36,643 bases of DNA from Apostichopus californicus (GCA_020650975.1 JAIPMN010001052.1:1-36643); one strand, 5' to 3'. Shown: positions 22,154-32,645, numbered from the stretch's first letter. A program made the numbers and translations. Notes: a model not told the origin generated them from the sequence alone.

Positions 22154-22275
22154 ATGGACAGTAAAGAACAGAAGACGAGCATCGTTTTTGATGTTTCTAA
22201 GAGAGAGATTTGTACGATACAGAATGGGCTGAAAAGCTTACACAAGAAACTGAGAACCAACTGGAAAGTTACAAC
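22154..22275 (+). CDS. IFT52: IFT52 exon 1 (MDSKEQ...WKVT)
   Basis: The exon edge is probably 22151, after acceptor CCGAGTAG, three bases before the ATG. It encodes 40 residues and two bases, with donor GTGAGT. The acceptor so close to the ATG implies a further upstream exon. Confidence 0.93.
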
Positions 22276-25200
22276 GTGAGTTTCCCTTACGCTTCTATAA
22301 TAGTATTGTTTTCGATGTGTACTCCCCCTTTCTTTATTCGTTTTTGAGATAGTAGTTGATGATTTGTTGGACTCTAAATTTAAAAGAAATATATTGTAAA
22401 TAAGCAACAAAGGATCGAGACTTGCTGTGATATCATTGATGCAGTGTTTTTTCTCTCACATTCGGTTGGAAGTATTTAAAATAAAATTTATCAACTTAAA
22501 TGTGAATACTTGCATCTTTTTGGAGAAATTGTAGTTTTTTTATAATAATTAAAATTTCGTATTTAAACCTATTGATTTCAAGCATTCCAAAGACATTTGA
22601 TAGCAATTGTGTTTATCTGATGTTACTACTTGCATCTTGTTGGAGAAGTGTATATATATCACATATAACATTTTCCTGCTCAAACTATTGTAATTTAAGA
22701 GTATTTACTAATGGTTATAATCACGTAACTTTTCAAGCGTGCTCTTACAAACCTTGAACAGTCTTAAATGATTTCTGTTGTTCCCTGTTTTTGATACAGT
22801 CACAAAGAGGAAATCACATCAGAGAAGCTATCAAGTGCAAGAGTGTTCGTCATCGCTGGACCGAGAGAAAAATTCACCTCACCAGAGGTACGTATATTGA
22901 GATCTGTTTCCATTTAAAGAATTGATTGCTCAGCCTGGGTCTGTTTTAGATTTGAGCAGGCCTGGAAATCCCTTGATGTGACAGAGACATGTGCAAACCA
23001 AAATCATATATAAGGAGTGAATACTCCATTTTCACAGGGACATTTGTGAAAGTTTGTCAAAAACAAAGCAAAAGGAACTGAGATGGTCATCAATGTTTCT
23101 TGCAGTGGGTTTCCAGAATATACTTAATAAATTTTATTTAAAAAAAAATTAACTTTGTGGTGATAAATGATAACTAACTTACTTTATTATTTACATTAAA
23201 TGCGTGGGATGCAATTTTTGCTGGCAATTGTAAATTACCTTACTAATAAGGAGTATCCAAATGGTGGTCGGCATTGTTAGGAACGCAGGATTTTATACGT
23301 CCAGGACGCAATGTCTTAACCAGGGTTGCAAAATCTTCAAATTGATTGCGTCAGGTGAACGCAAACTTGTTTTTTGAGGAAGAAACCCCGTGTACAAAAT
23401 AAAAAAACACAACTTCTGTGAAGAACCAAAATTTCATCCAATCCTACAGATCATTGAATTTGTTTGAAAACAAATAAATCGCAAATTTTTAAATCCTAGT
23501 AATAATACTGGGTGGTACCTACATAGAATTCAGTTATGTCTGACATCACCAGCATGACACAAAATTGTAACAGAATGCCACATGTTTACAGTTTCATAAT
23601 ATGTTTTGATAACATTTTTATTGCTTCCATTCTCTCCAGTTTGAAGCACTGAAGAAATACATTGAAGATGGGGGCAGTGTTCTGGTTTTGATGGGTGAAG
23701 GAGGAGAGAATAGACATGACACAAACATCAACTTTTTCCTGGAAGAATATGGAGTCATGGTCAATGGAGGTATGCTTTAGTCTTACAGTGCACTTACCTG
23801 TCCACTCACAACAACTGCACTCAAGTCGCCTATCGAATGTTGCACATAATGCTCATGGTTCTGTTCTCAAGATTGACCTATGACATGCCCTCATCTGTAA
23901 GAGCTGTCATATTTGTATTCAATAATAGTTTGTTATACTGCATGCAAACTAGCCCTGGATCATTTTCAAACGTTTCTCATTAAAATTATGAATTAGCTTC
24001 AAGTAAAGTTCTGTTTTGGTGAGGTGACAGAGTTGCAACAATTTGTTATCAAATCTTCAGAAAATGACTCAACAGAGTGTGGCAAGGGATGAAACTAAGA
24101 GACCATACTTGTGTTTGTCAAAACATTAAATAATGGAAACATTGTTGTCAACCATCACACTGCTTCATGGACCTCTCTTAGTCATTATGTGAAACATAAA
24201 CCATAAGAAAAAAAATTCAAAGGTTTCCATAGGTTCTTAATTGTTTATTTATTTAATTATTTATCTCTTTTAAGCCAATCAACTGGTCATGACATTCTAT
24301 TATCAAATAGCTTAAAAAATATTCCTAAATCAATACAAGTAATTTAGGTTAAATAATTGTGATGAGTTCTATATGTCGCATTTTGAAATTGTTAAGGTCT
24401 ATTAGTTGTGAAATGTCACAGTGCCTGCTGTCGGTCAAATTCGTCATTAAAATTTCTTTTGTGAATTCTTACAAAACAAACATCACTATGACATATTCAG
24501 TATATTTCATAACAGAAGAATTCATCTAATCTGATGCTCTTTCTTTACAGACTGTGTTGTACGGACATCCTACTACAAATACTTTCACCCCAAGGAAGCC
24601 CTCATATCAAATGGAGTATTAAATAGGTAAGTTGGGGTGAAGGGGTGTGGGAGGGATGGGGGGGGGGAGTAAGTGCTTCATTTGCCACAGCTACTTTTTT
24701 TTAATTTAAAAAGTTAAAATGTATGATTCCGTTTATCACTTCTAATCATTTTCACAGTAAAACTCTAAATGTCTAAACTATTCACCAAACAGACTTGACA
24801 GCTAATCAAACATCCCCTTACCTCTATTCTCCCTACCCCCCCCCCCCATCGGCAACCCCTCCTCCTACCGCACCTTCATCTGCCTCCAATAGCAATACTT
24901 TGGTGAGAGCGCATGGTAACTCCTTTTTTTTTGCAGCCTAGAATGTTACACCAACATGACAACGTTCCAAATTTTCAAAAACCAGATTCCTTGGTTCAGG
25001 AAAAATTTTACTTGCTGTAGTTGAATTGAGTTTATCTGCATCAATCCTCAATTAAGTAAATACAAAACTACAATGGTTGCTTTTCTTAATATCAATACTG
25101 TACATTACCTATAATGTCTTTTAGCTATTGATTTTCTTCTTCATAACATATGGTTGTCTATTTTTCTCTCCCTCTCTCTCCAGGGGTGTAAGCCAAGCTG

Positions 25201-28200
25201 CTGGTAAAGTTATTCCTGGCAGTGGAGGAGAAGAAGAATCGGTTAATAACTCTCAGTAAGTCTTTTCACAGAATTATTTTTGGACCAATCATCGATGCCT
25301 TCCGTACCTATTTACTTTCTTTGTTTACTAATCATCATTTTACTCCTCAACAGAACTCTCATGAGTCAGTTTGTAAATTCTCATAAGACTAATTCACCTC
25401 GGCTAAGGTCGAATTAATAACCAATCGAGGCAGTTATGTGTTTGCTTGTAAAGTTGTTGCTTTTATGTTTATCTCCTTTTTTCTTATTTCAAAATGTTGA
25501 AAGCAAATTCTTTTAGGATTTCTTGTTAGAAAGATATGCCAAGTTAGGAGCGAGCAGTCATTGTTTTTGTTTTTGTGGCTTTTGTCACGTAACCTATAAG
25601 ATATATATCTTTGCTTTTGTTCGAGACATCAATCTACGTCTTTTTCATGACATTTCTGCCTTCTGACAGGAGAAGATCAATTTTACAAGTTTAATTATAT
25701 TTGTTAGCTTTCAAACAGAATGGATTCTTAATAAGAAGGATGCTTGTACCCAAACAAAAGGAGTTGAGAAGCCAGTATTATTAAAATCTCCAAAACCGAT
25801 GTTAAGACCTTGTAGAAAACTGACAGTAAAACATGAAATAACTTTAGTTGATGTTGACAAGTTACTCTCTCTACAAAGCATTAACGTACCTTTACCCCTT
25901 TGGGGATCGCTCAAAGTTTTTATATCGGGTGTTATTAAAAGCTCCCAAAGGATGTTGAGACCTTGTTGAAACTGAATGTAAAACGTGAATTAACTTTTGT
26001 TGATGTTTACAAGTTACTCTCTCTACAGAGCATTAACGTACCTGTACCCCTTCGGAGCATCGCTCAACGTGGCTAAACCTGCTGTGGCAATTCTTTCAAC
26101 TGGGACAGTTTGCTTTCCTTTAAATAGACCAACATGTGCCTTACATACATCAAAGGTAAGTTACAAGTTCCACTGTTTGTGTTTAAATAGACCAACATGT
26201 GCCTAACATACATCAAAGGTAAGTTACAAGTTCCACTGTTTGTGTTTAAATACACCAACATGTGCCTTACATACATCAAAGGTAAGTTACAAGTTCCACT
26301 GTTAGTGTTTTAATGTGAGCAGATATTTTGCCAAAACTACCGAGCAGTACTTATACATGAGATTGTAATTGGTCACAGTAACACATCTTCCTAGATTTTT
26401 CACCCAAATGAAGGTTAATGAGCAAGTATATAAAAAAACACTTTGATTACATTGTCAACAATTTTTATATCTCCTGGACACTTTTAATTGTACTATAAGA
26501 GCAGTCTTTCAATGCAAAGGAAAAAAGTCTGAACTTTCATTTCAGTATTAAAAATAAAACTTGACGAGGCAGGCTGATAGCCTATAATGTTAAGGAACTG
26601 TAGTTTACAACAGTACTGAAGATTAACAAACTTGATACACAACTATTAATGCTGCTTTTAGCTCCATAATGAATTGTGTAACCGCGTTTTGGTTTCCTGA
26701 AAGGGAAAACTATGGAGTTACTCTTACTGACCTTTCAAAATTGTGAGGGGGCCGCAGATTGCAAAGTCGGCAATGACTATAATGCGGATCGCAAAGTCGG
26801 TAATTACTATTACGGTTAGATTGGTGAACACACCAGCATACAAAACATGGAACTCAAAGCCGAAGCCAAAGTAAGTATATCAGGTCACAAAAGAAGCAAG
26901 GACTAGCAATAAACAAAGTCAGAAAACTACAAAGTTTTTGACATGTTTTACACTTGTTAAAAATGAAACTTTAATTAACAGATAACATCAAAAAATTGTA
27001 AAAATATAAAGAAACTCAAAAAGCTGCTGTAAGTTCTGGAATTAATAGATTAAAACATTTGTTGTTTCGTTCTGAAAAGTAGTCTAGTTAAGACATACTT
27101 TAATTAAGTTGCTGAAATTGTAAATTCATAGAAACTAAGAAGTTCATCTTTTGAATTTTGAACTTCTGTTTCTATTACGGTATCTTTTCATGGCGTGCTT
27201 TAAATTGGTTTATGATATAGTTTTTGTTTCTATAAGTTTTGCTTATTATTTTAAGTTTATCGTTTAAATTTGTCGCATGTTTTGATCATTTGTCGCCCTC
27301 TTTCTCCCAGTATTCAAAAGGCAGGTTAGCCGTGGTTGGATCTGTCATGATGTTCAGTGACCAATATCTGGACAAAGAAGAGAATTCCAAGATATTTGAT
27401 GTGATACTCTCCTGGTTGACAACTGATGAGGTCAGCCTCAACGGAATAGATGCCGATGATCCAGAGGTAAATACTTCAAAGACACATCTGCAGTGCCCAA
27501 AGTATCAACTTTATTAAATCTGCTAAAAACAGTTGGATTGGAAGTTTGCAGCTCTCTATGCATTTTTCCTAACATTCCCCAAAGTGTAGTAAATATAATA
27601 TTCTACATGCAAAATTCTCCCATACAAGTTATGTGTGTGTGCGTGCTGGGGATGTGGAAGGGGGTGGGGAAGGGTGGGGTGGCAGTTTACTTGATTGCTC
27701 CTGATCTTTCTTCGGTTCTGTTTCGGATTGCAACATTACAGTTACAGTTGCAGTAATGAAACGGCGATATTTAGGTGTGTGTGTGGTGGGGATGTGGATG
27801 GGGGTAGGGGAGATGTGGGGTGGGAGTTTACTTGATTGCTAGTGATCTTTCTTCAGTTCCCTTTAGGATTGTAACATTACAGTTACATGGTTGCTCTAAT
27901 GAAACTGGCACTCTGCTATATTTAAGAACTCATATTGATTTATTTTACAGCAGGTTATTTTCAACTACATTTGACTGTAAAAGTATCTAAAAGGTAGTAT
28001 ATAACAAAGAAAACTTTTCCACGATCTGGTTTGGGTTTCTCCTGCAGACTTGCAGTATCAGTACAACAGCAGGACTACAAGTACAAATACCCCCCCCCCC
28101 CCTTGGTGTGATAACAAAGAATAAGTAGAAGGCTGTAAGCATGAGTACATTATTTTGCACTAGTTTATATAGTAATGTGCAAAATGTCCTCAATATGGGT

Positions 28201-31200
28201 ACAAACTTGAGGGCAGTATGAGTACAACAGCATACAAGTAGAGTCATTGATTACAAAGTTTGAGTACAGGGATGCTAAGCACGAGTACATTATTTTGTAC
28301 TAGTTCCTATAGTACTGTTCAATATGTCCTGAATATGGGTACAAACTTAAGGGCAGTATGAGTACAACAGCACGAGTACAAGTACAAGTAGAATCATTGA
28401 TAACAAAGTATGAGTCCAAGGCGCTAAGCATAAGTACATTACTTTACACTAGTTCCTATACTTACTGCTCAAGATGTCCTGAATAGGAGTACAATTCCTT
28501 GAGGCCAATTATGAGTACAGGTTATTATGCTAGAAACAAAGTACAGGTTATTATGCTAGAAAAACGAGTACAAGAAGGAACACTACAAGTCTCTTCTGTT
28601 AAAACGTTTTAAAGTATTTTATCTCATCTACTTACACCTGTTCTTATCTTTTTATTTATTTATTTATTTTATTCATCAGATATCAGACTACAACATGTTG
28701 CCTGACACTGCCAAGTTGGCCGATAAACTACGCTGTTGCCTGCAAGAAGTCGATGACACACCGAGGGACTTCAACTCCCTGTTTGATGCAAAACTATTTC
28801 AGATGAACACTGCCGTAGTTCCAAAAGTTATCAGGTATTTTACTGAAGTTTAAAACAAACCACCAGGAGTAATTTCAACCCATATTTCCAAGCTGTTAGT
28901 TGACAGCCTCATCTCAAATATCTTGTCTCTAACTTCAGATATTGTTGACAGAATAAAACCTAGTTTTTTGTTTACTGGCTAATGATTGGCTAAACCTACC
29001 CTTCAGGAAGTGGATAACAGTAGGTGACCTGTGATGTCATAATGGTATATGTTTTTCCGGCTTTACATTTCTTCTGTACATGGTCTTGTAGATTTATCGA
29101 TTCAACTGTTGAAAATGTGATTTAATTTGGAATGTTTGTTTACCTATCAATGTTCTCTGTATCAATATTAATGTTCTCTGTATTTAAAATTTCATCACAA
29201 TGCAAATTTTTTGGTAGAAATATTAATTTCCCTCTGTTGATAAATGATTAATATACTATGATGAAGAACAAAACACATTTTCAGGTGAATTGTCCACGAT
29301 GACATCATTCACACCGCTGTTGTTGCCAGATGCAATAATCAGAATAGTACCAACTGTGAAATATTCATATCTTAACCATGCATACTGCTATGAGAAAGTA
29401 GGTTTTTTAACTTAAAGAATTACTCTGTTGAGTAATTAACTTTCAGCCCACTGGAATATCCTTTTCAGGGTGGGAAACATGTTCCTCTCTGGTCTCATTC
29501 CGTAGATTCTGCGCTGTATAACCTGTATGTATGTATGTATTTTAGATCCTCCTGCAAGCAGGAACTCGCGAAGAAGCCTCATTGGCTTATCAAAGCCGCA
29601 AGCTGACCGGAGTCAGTCTCTTAGATTCATATTTAACGTCCATGATTATGAATTGTCAATTGTTAACAACTCTGTAACTGGACGACATACTTTAATCTTT
29701 GGAGTGACTCGAACTGGGGACGTTATGATTGGATGATTGGAAGATGATTGGAACCCTGACAGCTGCTTGAATAGATTCAATAACCTTAGCTCTTATCGTC
29801 ATTTCACAGAGCCTACGAGCACCTCGGTTGCAAGCACGAGCAGCTGCAGTTAATACAACCTAACTTTGAGACACCTTTACCTCCCATGCAACCAGCGGTG
29901 AGTAAACCAGAATTCAATAAAAAGTGCGATTAATTGGACTTATATCTGTCGCTGTGGAGCAAAATCTGTCTTGAACGACACAGGTGTTATGTTAAATATT
30001 TTCAAACTTTGAGGAAGATGCTGAACTCTAAAGAGACTTGCTGTATTTAGTCACTTCTTTCCAATATTTTGAACCTTTAGTTCCTCGTACTGTTTGCAAC
30101 ATGGTTGTAATCAAGCAAGCTTTCATGACAGTACCTTTTCAAAAAGGATAAAACTGCAGCAGGTACAAAGTTGTCTCCCTATAGCAAAGCTGTATCAGTA
30201 TCTAACAATAAAGACTAGCTCTGCAGAAAGACAGACAGCCTATTGGCTGAAACTGCAGCACACAATTGATATATTTCTCTAAGCTTACACAATTCGTGTT
30301 AAGTAGTGAAAATAAATTTGTGACTGGCTCACAGCTTATTTGACAGGGCATCAAGGTCATTCAAATCAAAAGTCTACAGGTCATTTTCTTGTCTAGGTGA
30401 GAGTCAGGCCATTAAGAAGACCTTACTCTTAGTGGCAGACATATTAAGACATACAAACACTTTGAGATAATAGGAATTGAGACAATTTTCACAATGACAA
30501 GAGAACTTGGGAAGAAGTTCAGTTGATTTACAGGTTAAATACCCTCGATCCAGCAGGCATTTTATTTCATTTCATTTCATTTATTTGTTTTTCACAACAT
30601 GCATTTAAACATTTACAAATAACAAATAACACGAAGTAGTATACAAATAATGAATGGTTATGAGTGCAATAGTGCAAATATTTCATGAGTTGAAAGATGG
30701 AATGTTCCATTCAACGAGGCGCAGCCGAGTTGAATGGAACAAATTACATCTTTCAACGAATGCACGAATGGAAACCATTCATTATTTGTTTTATACAACA
30801 TATTATATTAAGATGGGTAAATTGCACTCATGCAACAGATTGTTTTGAACAGACAGGTTTCTCTGCTCTCTTACCATTGAAAAAAGTGCTATCAAAAAAG
30901 TATAATCCCATGGTTCTATTTCATAGAGTGGAATAGAGCGGATTTTGCATGCAATCAACGAGCAATTGACCAATCAAATGACCAATCAAATGACCAGAAT
31001 ACAATTAGGTGTTGTATAATAGTGAATAATACATGAAGTGAAGGAAGCAGAACAAAAAACCCTTGCGGGCTTGACGGGGTGCTTTGCTCCCTAAAATACA
31101 GAGAAAGAGACCAATCAAAGTACAATACACAATTTCATACAATAGGACAATAAGACCATAACAAAACAATAACACCCCCCCCCCCCGGAAAAAAAAAACA

Positions 31201-32645
31201 ATCCAGTGCATCTGAACACCTGAGTTTGTCCATACAACAAATTGGAGTCTTTCAATCACTTGTGACATGAATGTGAAGGGCATATAAGCAAGCCGTTGTG
31301 AAGAATAACCGTAGGTTCTGCTAGCACAACATTTTACTGTACTGTATATTCATTGTATATATGTTAGAACACGAACAAGGAAGGTTTATTCCTTCTGAAA
31401 CTTTGTTTAACTTCCAAATATGAAAGTGAAATCGCTACTCCATACTTACTAATGACAGGAAGTACCACTTTATCTGAAGCTCTTTGGTTATTTATTCAAC
31501 CTCCCTCGGCCCCAATATATAACCACATTACTCTAGTTTTAACGGTAAGAAAATGAGTAAAGTGAAGGTATGCCAAATTTTTTTTGTTTTTTGTATAAAA
31601 CTAAAAAATTATTAATGGTTCCACTCTACTGGGATTTCATCCCTTCAATGGCTAAGGATATGATTCTTCCTGAATATCTTCTGTTCAATCATTTTCATAT
31701 TTTTTCTCTATTCTGTCTCTTTTTAGGTGTTTCCACCGTCATTTAAAGAGCTGCCTCCCCCGTCTCTTGATCTGATCGACTTGGATGAATCTTTCTCTTC
31801 AGAGAAAGCCCGATTGGCACAAATCACAAATAAATGTGAGTGACCTCTCTCTTTGTCAGTTCTCAAGTCTTAAGAAGGATCTGCTTCCGTCTGTATCCAC
31901 ATTCAACTCCAACAGGACTTTCTATGTTTTGAACAAAAAAAACTTTGCTTAGGTCAAAGTTACTAGAATAATTCAGAGGGTAAAATTTGCTAGGGTTTGT
32001 TTTGTAAAATATAGGAGCGTAACCTAACCATTCTGGTGACATCTGCGTACAATTCCTACATTCTTATTTTGTTTTTTTAGATAATTATGCTAATTTGAAG
32101 TTGATACATTTTTGTACCAAAAGTCAACTTGTAGTTGGCATCTAAGCAACCACAAATGCATTTAGAGTAAGCCAGATGGTAATAGTCTGTGTTGTTCTAG
32201 TATTGTAACAGTCTTTAACGGTTTCCTTTTGCTTATCCAGGCTCCAACGACGACCTGGAATATTTTGTACGAGAATGCGGAGACATTTTGGGAGTCAGCG
32301 GGAAACTGCCGGCAGATGTACGAGATGCCAAGCACATCCTGGAACACATATTTGTACAAGTCGTAGAATACAAGAAAATAAACCAGGTATTTTATGGTCT
32401 TGATTAGACAAGCTTTTGATAACTGTTGCTATGTTATTGTTTGACCTTTTGGGAGGACTTTCTAGCAATGAATAATTTATCCACTATCCCACTCCAAAAT
32501 GGTCAAGTTCCTATGCAAGTCCAGAAACGTAATGCTTTTTTTGTTACACAGCTTTTCATTGACAGTTATCCCATATTTACAAAAGTTGTGTTCTTTATCT
32601 TTGCAGGATGGAGGAGACATGGGGGATGAAAATGATGTCATGTAA
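22154..32645 (+). CDS. IFT52: Intraflagellar transport protein 52 (IFT-B core)
   Basis: Twelve exons (22154-22275, 22800-22887, 23640-23769, 24551-24626, 25184-25255, 26029-26155, 27311-27466, 28680-28834, 29810-29897, 31727-31835, 32241-32386, 32607-32645) join in frame into 435 residues. Human IFT52 has 437. The protein is a core subunit of the IFT-B train that carries cargo along cilia. In the known family the N-terminal GIFT-like domain (here roughly residues 8-265) leads into a middle region that contacts IFT88/IFT70 and a C-terminal part that pairs with IFT46. Visible landmarks: KLRTNWKVT, GPREKF (61-66), GEGGENRHDTNINFFLEEYG (89-108), YKYFHPKEAL, YLYPFGASL, CFPLNRP, DQYLDKEENSK (222-232), PPSFKELPPP (341-350) and SSEKARLAQITNKC (362-375). 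The C-terminal tail is short and acidic. All borders are GT-AG with matching phases. Confidence 0.97.
22800..22887 (+). CDS. IFT52: IFT52 exon 2
   Basis: 88 nt, acceptor TTGATACAG, donor GTACGT. It encodes HKEEITSEKLSSARVFVIAG and PREKFTSPE, the strongly conserved ITSEKL...PREKF segment. Confidence 0.95.
23640..23769 (+). CDS. IFT52: IFT52 exon 3
   Basis: 130 nt, acceptor TCTCCAG, donor GTATGC. It encodes FEALKKYIEDGGSVLVLMGE, then GGENRHDTNINFF and LEEYGVMVNG, the most conserved part of the GIFT-like domain. Confidence 0.96.
24551..24626 (+). CDS. IFT52: IFT52 exon 4
   Basis: 76 nt, acceptor CTTTACAG, donor GTAAGT. It encodes CVVRTSYYKYFHPKEALISN and GVLN. A G-run cluster starts seven bases after the donor (see 24634-24667). 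Confidence 0.95.
24634..24667 (+). other. G-run cluster just after IFT52 exon 4 donor
   Basis: Five G runs of three or more follow the 5' splice site closely, on the sense strand. The spacing fits a G-quadruplex in RNA or DNA. G runs next to donors are known splicing enhancers bound by hnRNP H/F. A role here is inference. Confidence 0.5.
25184..25255 (+). CDS. IFT52: IFT52 exon 5
   Basis: 72 nt after a long pyrimidine tract and CTCCAG; donor GTAAGT. It encodes GVSQAAGKVIPGSGGEEESV and NNS, the variable loop seen as PGIIDEESSGNN in mammals. Confidence 0.93.
25778..26069 (+). repeat. Duplicated acceptor side of IFT52 exon 6
   Basis: Copy A (25778-25914) and copy B (25932-26069) are related at a 154-bp offset. 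They share the polypyrimidine stretch GTTACTCTCTCTACA and the exon start GCATTAACGTACCT, ending in TCGCTCAA. Copy B contains the functional acceptor (CTACAG). Copy A has CTACAAAG at the same place and loses the frame, so it is a decayed partial exon. The duplication spans about 97 bp of intron and 40 bp of exon. Confidence 0.92.
26029..26155 (+). CDS. IFT52: IFT52 exon 6 (flanked by duplicated borders)
   Basis: 127 nt, acceptor CTCTACAG, donor GTAAGT at 26156. It encodes ALTYLYPFGASLNVAKPAVA, then ILSTGTVCFPLNRP and TCALHTSK. The C-terminal residues CALHTSK depart from the mammalian ILAFYHSK. Both edges lie in tandem duplications. Confidence 0.95.
26119..26307 (+). repeat. Three 63-bp copies of the IFT52 exon 6 donor boundary
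   Basis: The copies at 26119-26181, 26182-26244 and 26245-26307 each contain the last 37 exon bases and the donor CAAAG|GTAAGTTAC, giving donors at 26156, 26219 and 26282. Since 63 is a multiple of three, the frame would persist, but copy 2 has TAA at 26204-26206 where the exon has TTA. Use of donor 2 or 3 would therefore stop translation. Confidence 0.96.
26308..27310 (+). other. Rest of IFT52 intron 6
   Basis: No coding signal. A short tandem pair (GCAAAGTCGG at about 26761 and 26792) is the only structure noted. Confidence 0.6.
27311..27466 (+). CDS. IFT52: IFT52 exon 7
   Basis: 156 nt, acceptor TCTCCCAG, donor GTAAAT. It encodes YSKGRLAVVGSVMMFSDQYL, then DKEENSKIFDVILSWLTTDE and VSLNGIDADDPE. 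The family signature DQYLDKEENSK is perfect. Confidence 0.96.
27650..27903. repeat. Two tandem ~141-bp copies in IFT52 intron 7, G-rich starts
   Basis: Both copies run from a G-rich GGGGATGTGGA stretch through TTTACTTGATTGCT and GATCTTTCTTC to AACATTACAGTTACA. The G-rich starts at 27660-27679 and about 27799-27823 each fit a G-quadruplex pattern on the plus strand. Confidence 0.85.
28040..28570. repeat. GAGTACAAG-rich tandem repeat in IFT52 intron 7
   Basis: Three diverged copies of a ~137-150-bp unit begin near 28133, 28270 and 28420 with GCTAAGCA-AGTACATTA, followed by ACTAGTT-CTATA and ATGTCCTGAATA. Clusters of AGTACAA lie between them. A C13-type homopolymer lies near 28088-28101. No conserved frame. 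Confidence 0.85.
28680..28834 (+). CDS. IFT52: IFT52 exon 8
   Basis: 155 nt, acceptor TTCATCAG after a TTTA-rich tract, donor GTATTT. It encodes ISDYNMLPDTAKLADKLRCC, then LQEVDDTPRDFNSLFDAKLF and QMNTAVVPKVI. This is the start of the middle region after the GIFT-like domain. Confidence 0.95.
28893..29280 (+). repeat. Dispersed repeat copy 1 (IFT52 intron 8)
   Basis: This is related over about 300 bp to 35441-35757 in the same orientation. Shared blocks include GCCTCATCTCA (GCCCCATCTCA in copy 2), TCTTGTCTCTAACT (one mismatch in copy 2), GTGGATAA, TTTGGAATGTTTG and ATGTTCTCTG. It may be a transposon fragment or a local duplication; I do not recognise the family. Confidence 0.8.
29524..29736. 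repeat. Possible dispersed repeat (TGTA run plus GC-richer block)
   Basis: A short TGTA microsatellite leads into a block that is more GC-rich than the surrounding intron and has an open frame of 69 codons. On the minus strand, GTTCGAGTCAC resembles a pol III B-box, but no convincing A-box was found. A SINE remnant is possible. Confidence 0.35.
29810..29897 (+). CDS. IFT52: IFT52 exon 9
   Basis: 88 nt, acceptor TTTCACAG, donor GTGAGT. It encodes AYEHLGCKHEQLQLIQPNFE and TPLPPMQPA, matching the EQLQLIQP-FETPLP core of the family. Confidence 0.96.
29898..31726 (+). other. IFT52 intron 9
   Basis: It holds a CATTT run at about 30561-30580, the foldback element at 30644-30788, and a C-run next to an A-run near 31177-31198. 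No other exon was recognised. Confidence 0.65.
30644..30788. mobile_element. Near-palindromic foldback element
   Basis: The outer ends CAAATAATGAATGGTT (30644-30659) and AACCATTCATTATTTG (30773-30788) are perfect 16-bp inverted repeats. Inner arms GAAAGATG/CATCTTTC and GTTCCATTCAAC/GTTGAATGGAAC are also perfect. The loop is about 13 bp (GAGGCGCAGCCGA). The whole 145 bp can fold into one long hairpin. It resembles short foldback MITE-type repeats. Two overlapping open frames across it are by-products. Confidence 0.88.
31727..31835 (+). CDS. IFT52: IFT52 exon 10
   Basis: 109 nt, acceptor TTTTTAG, donor GTGAGT. It encodes VFPPSFKELPPPSLDLIDLD and ESFSSEKARLAQITNK, nearly identical to the vertebrate segment. 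Confidence 0.97.
32241..32386 (+). CDS. IFT52: IFT52 exon 11
   Basis: 146 nt, acceptor TTATCCAG, donor GTATTT. It encodes SNDDLEYFVRECGDILGVSG, then KLPADVRDAKHILEHIFVQV and VEYKKINQ. This is the helical C-terminal part known to bind IFT46. Confidence 0.96.
32607..32645 (+). CDS. IFT52: IFT52 terminal exon 12
   Basis: Acceptor TTTGCAG precedes it. It encodes DGGDMGDENDVM and TAA at 32643-32645. The tail is acidic and does not resemble the mammalian end. Confidence 0.88.
   Translation, partial: DGGDMGDENDVM

Noticed and set aside
22024..22410. 128-codon minus-strand frame
   Set aside because: It lies antisense to IFT52 exon 1 and its flanking intron; the exon on the other strand explains the region.
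29700..29736. tRNA gene or intact SINE head
   Set aside because: There is a B-box-like GTTCGAGTCAC on the minus strand, but no A-box and no cloverleaf could be drawn.
30654..30936. Two overlapping frames of 64 and 79 codons
   Set aside because: They cross the foldback element, and opposite arms give unrelated reading; not credible as coding.
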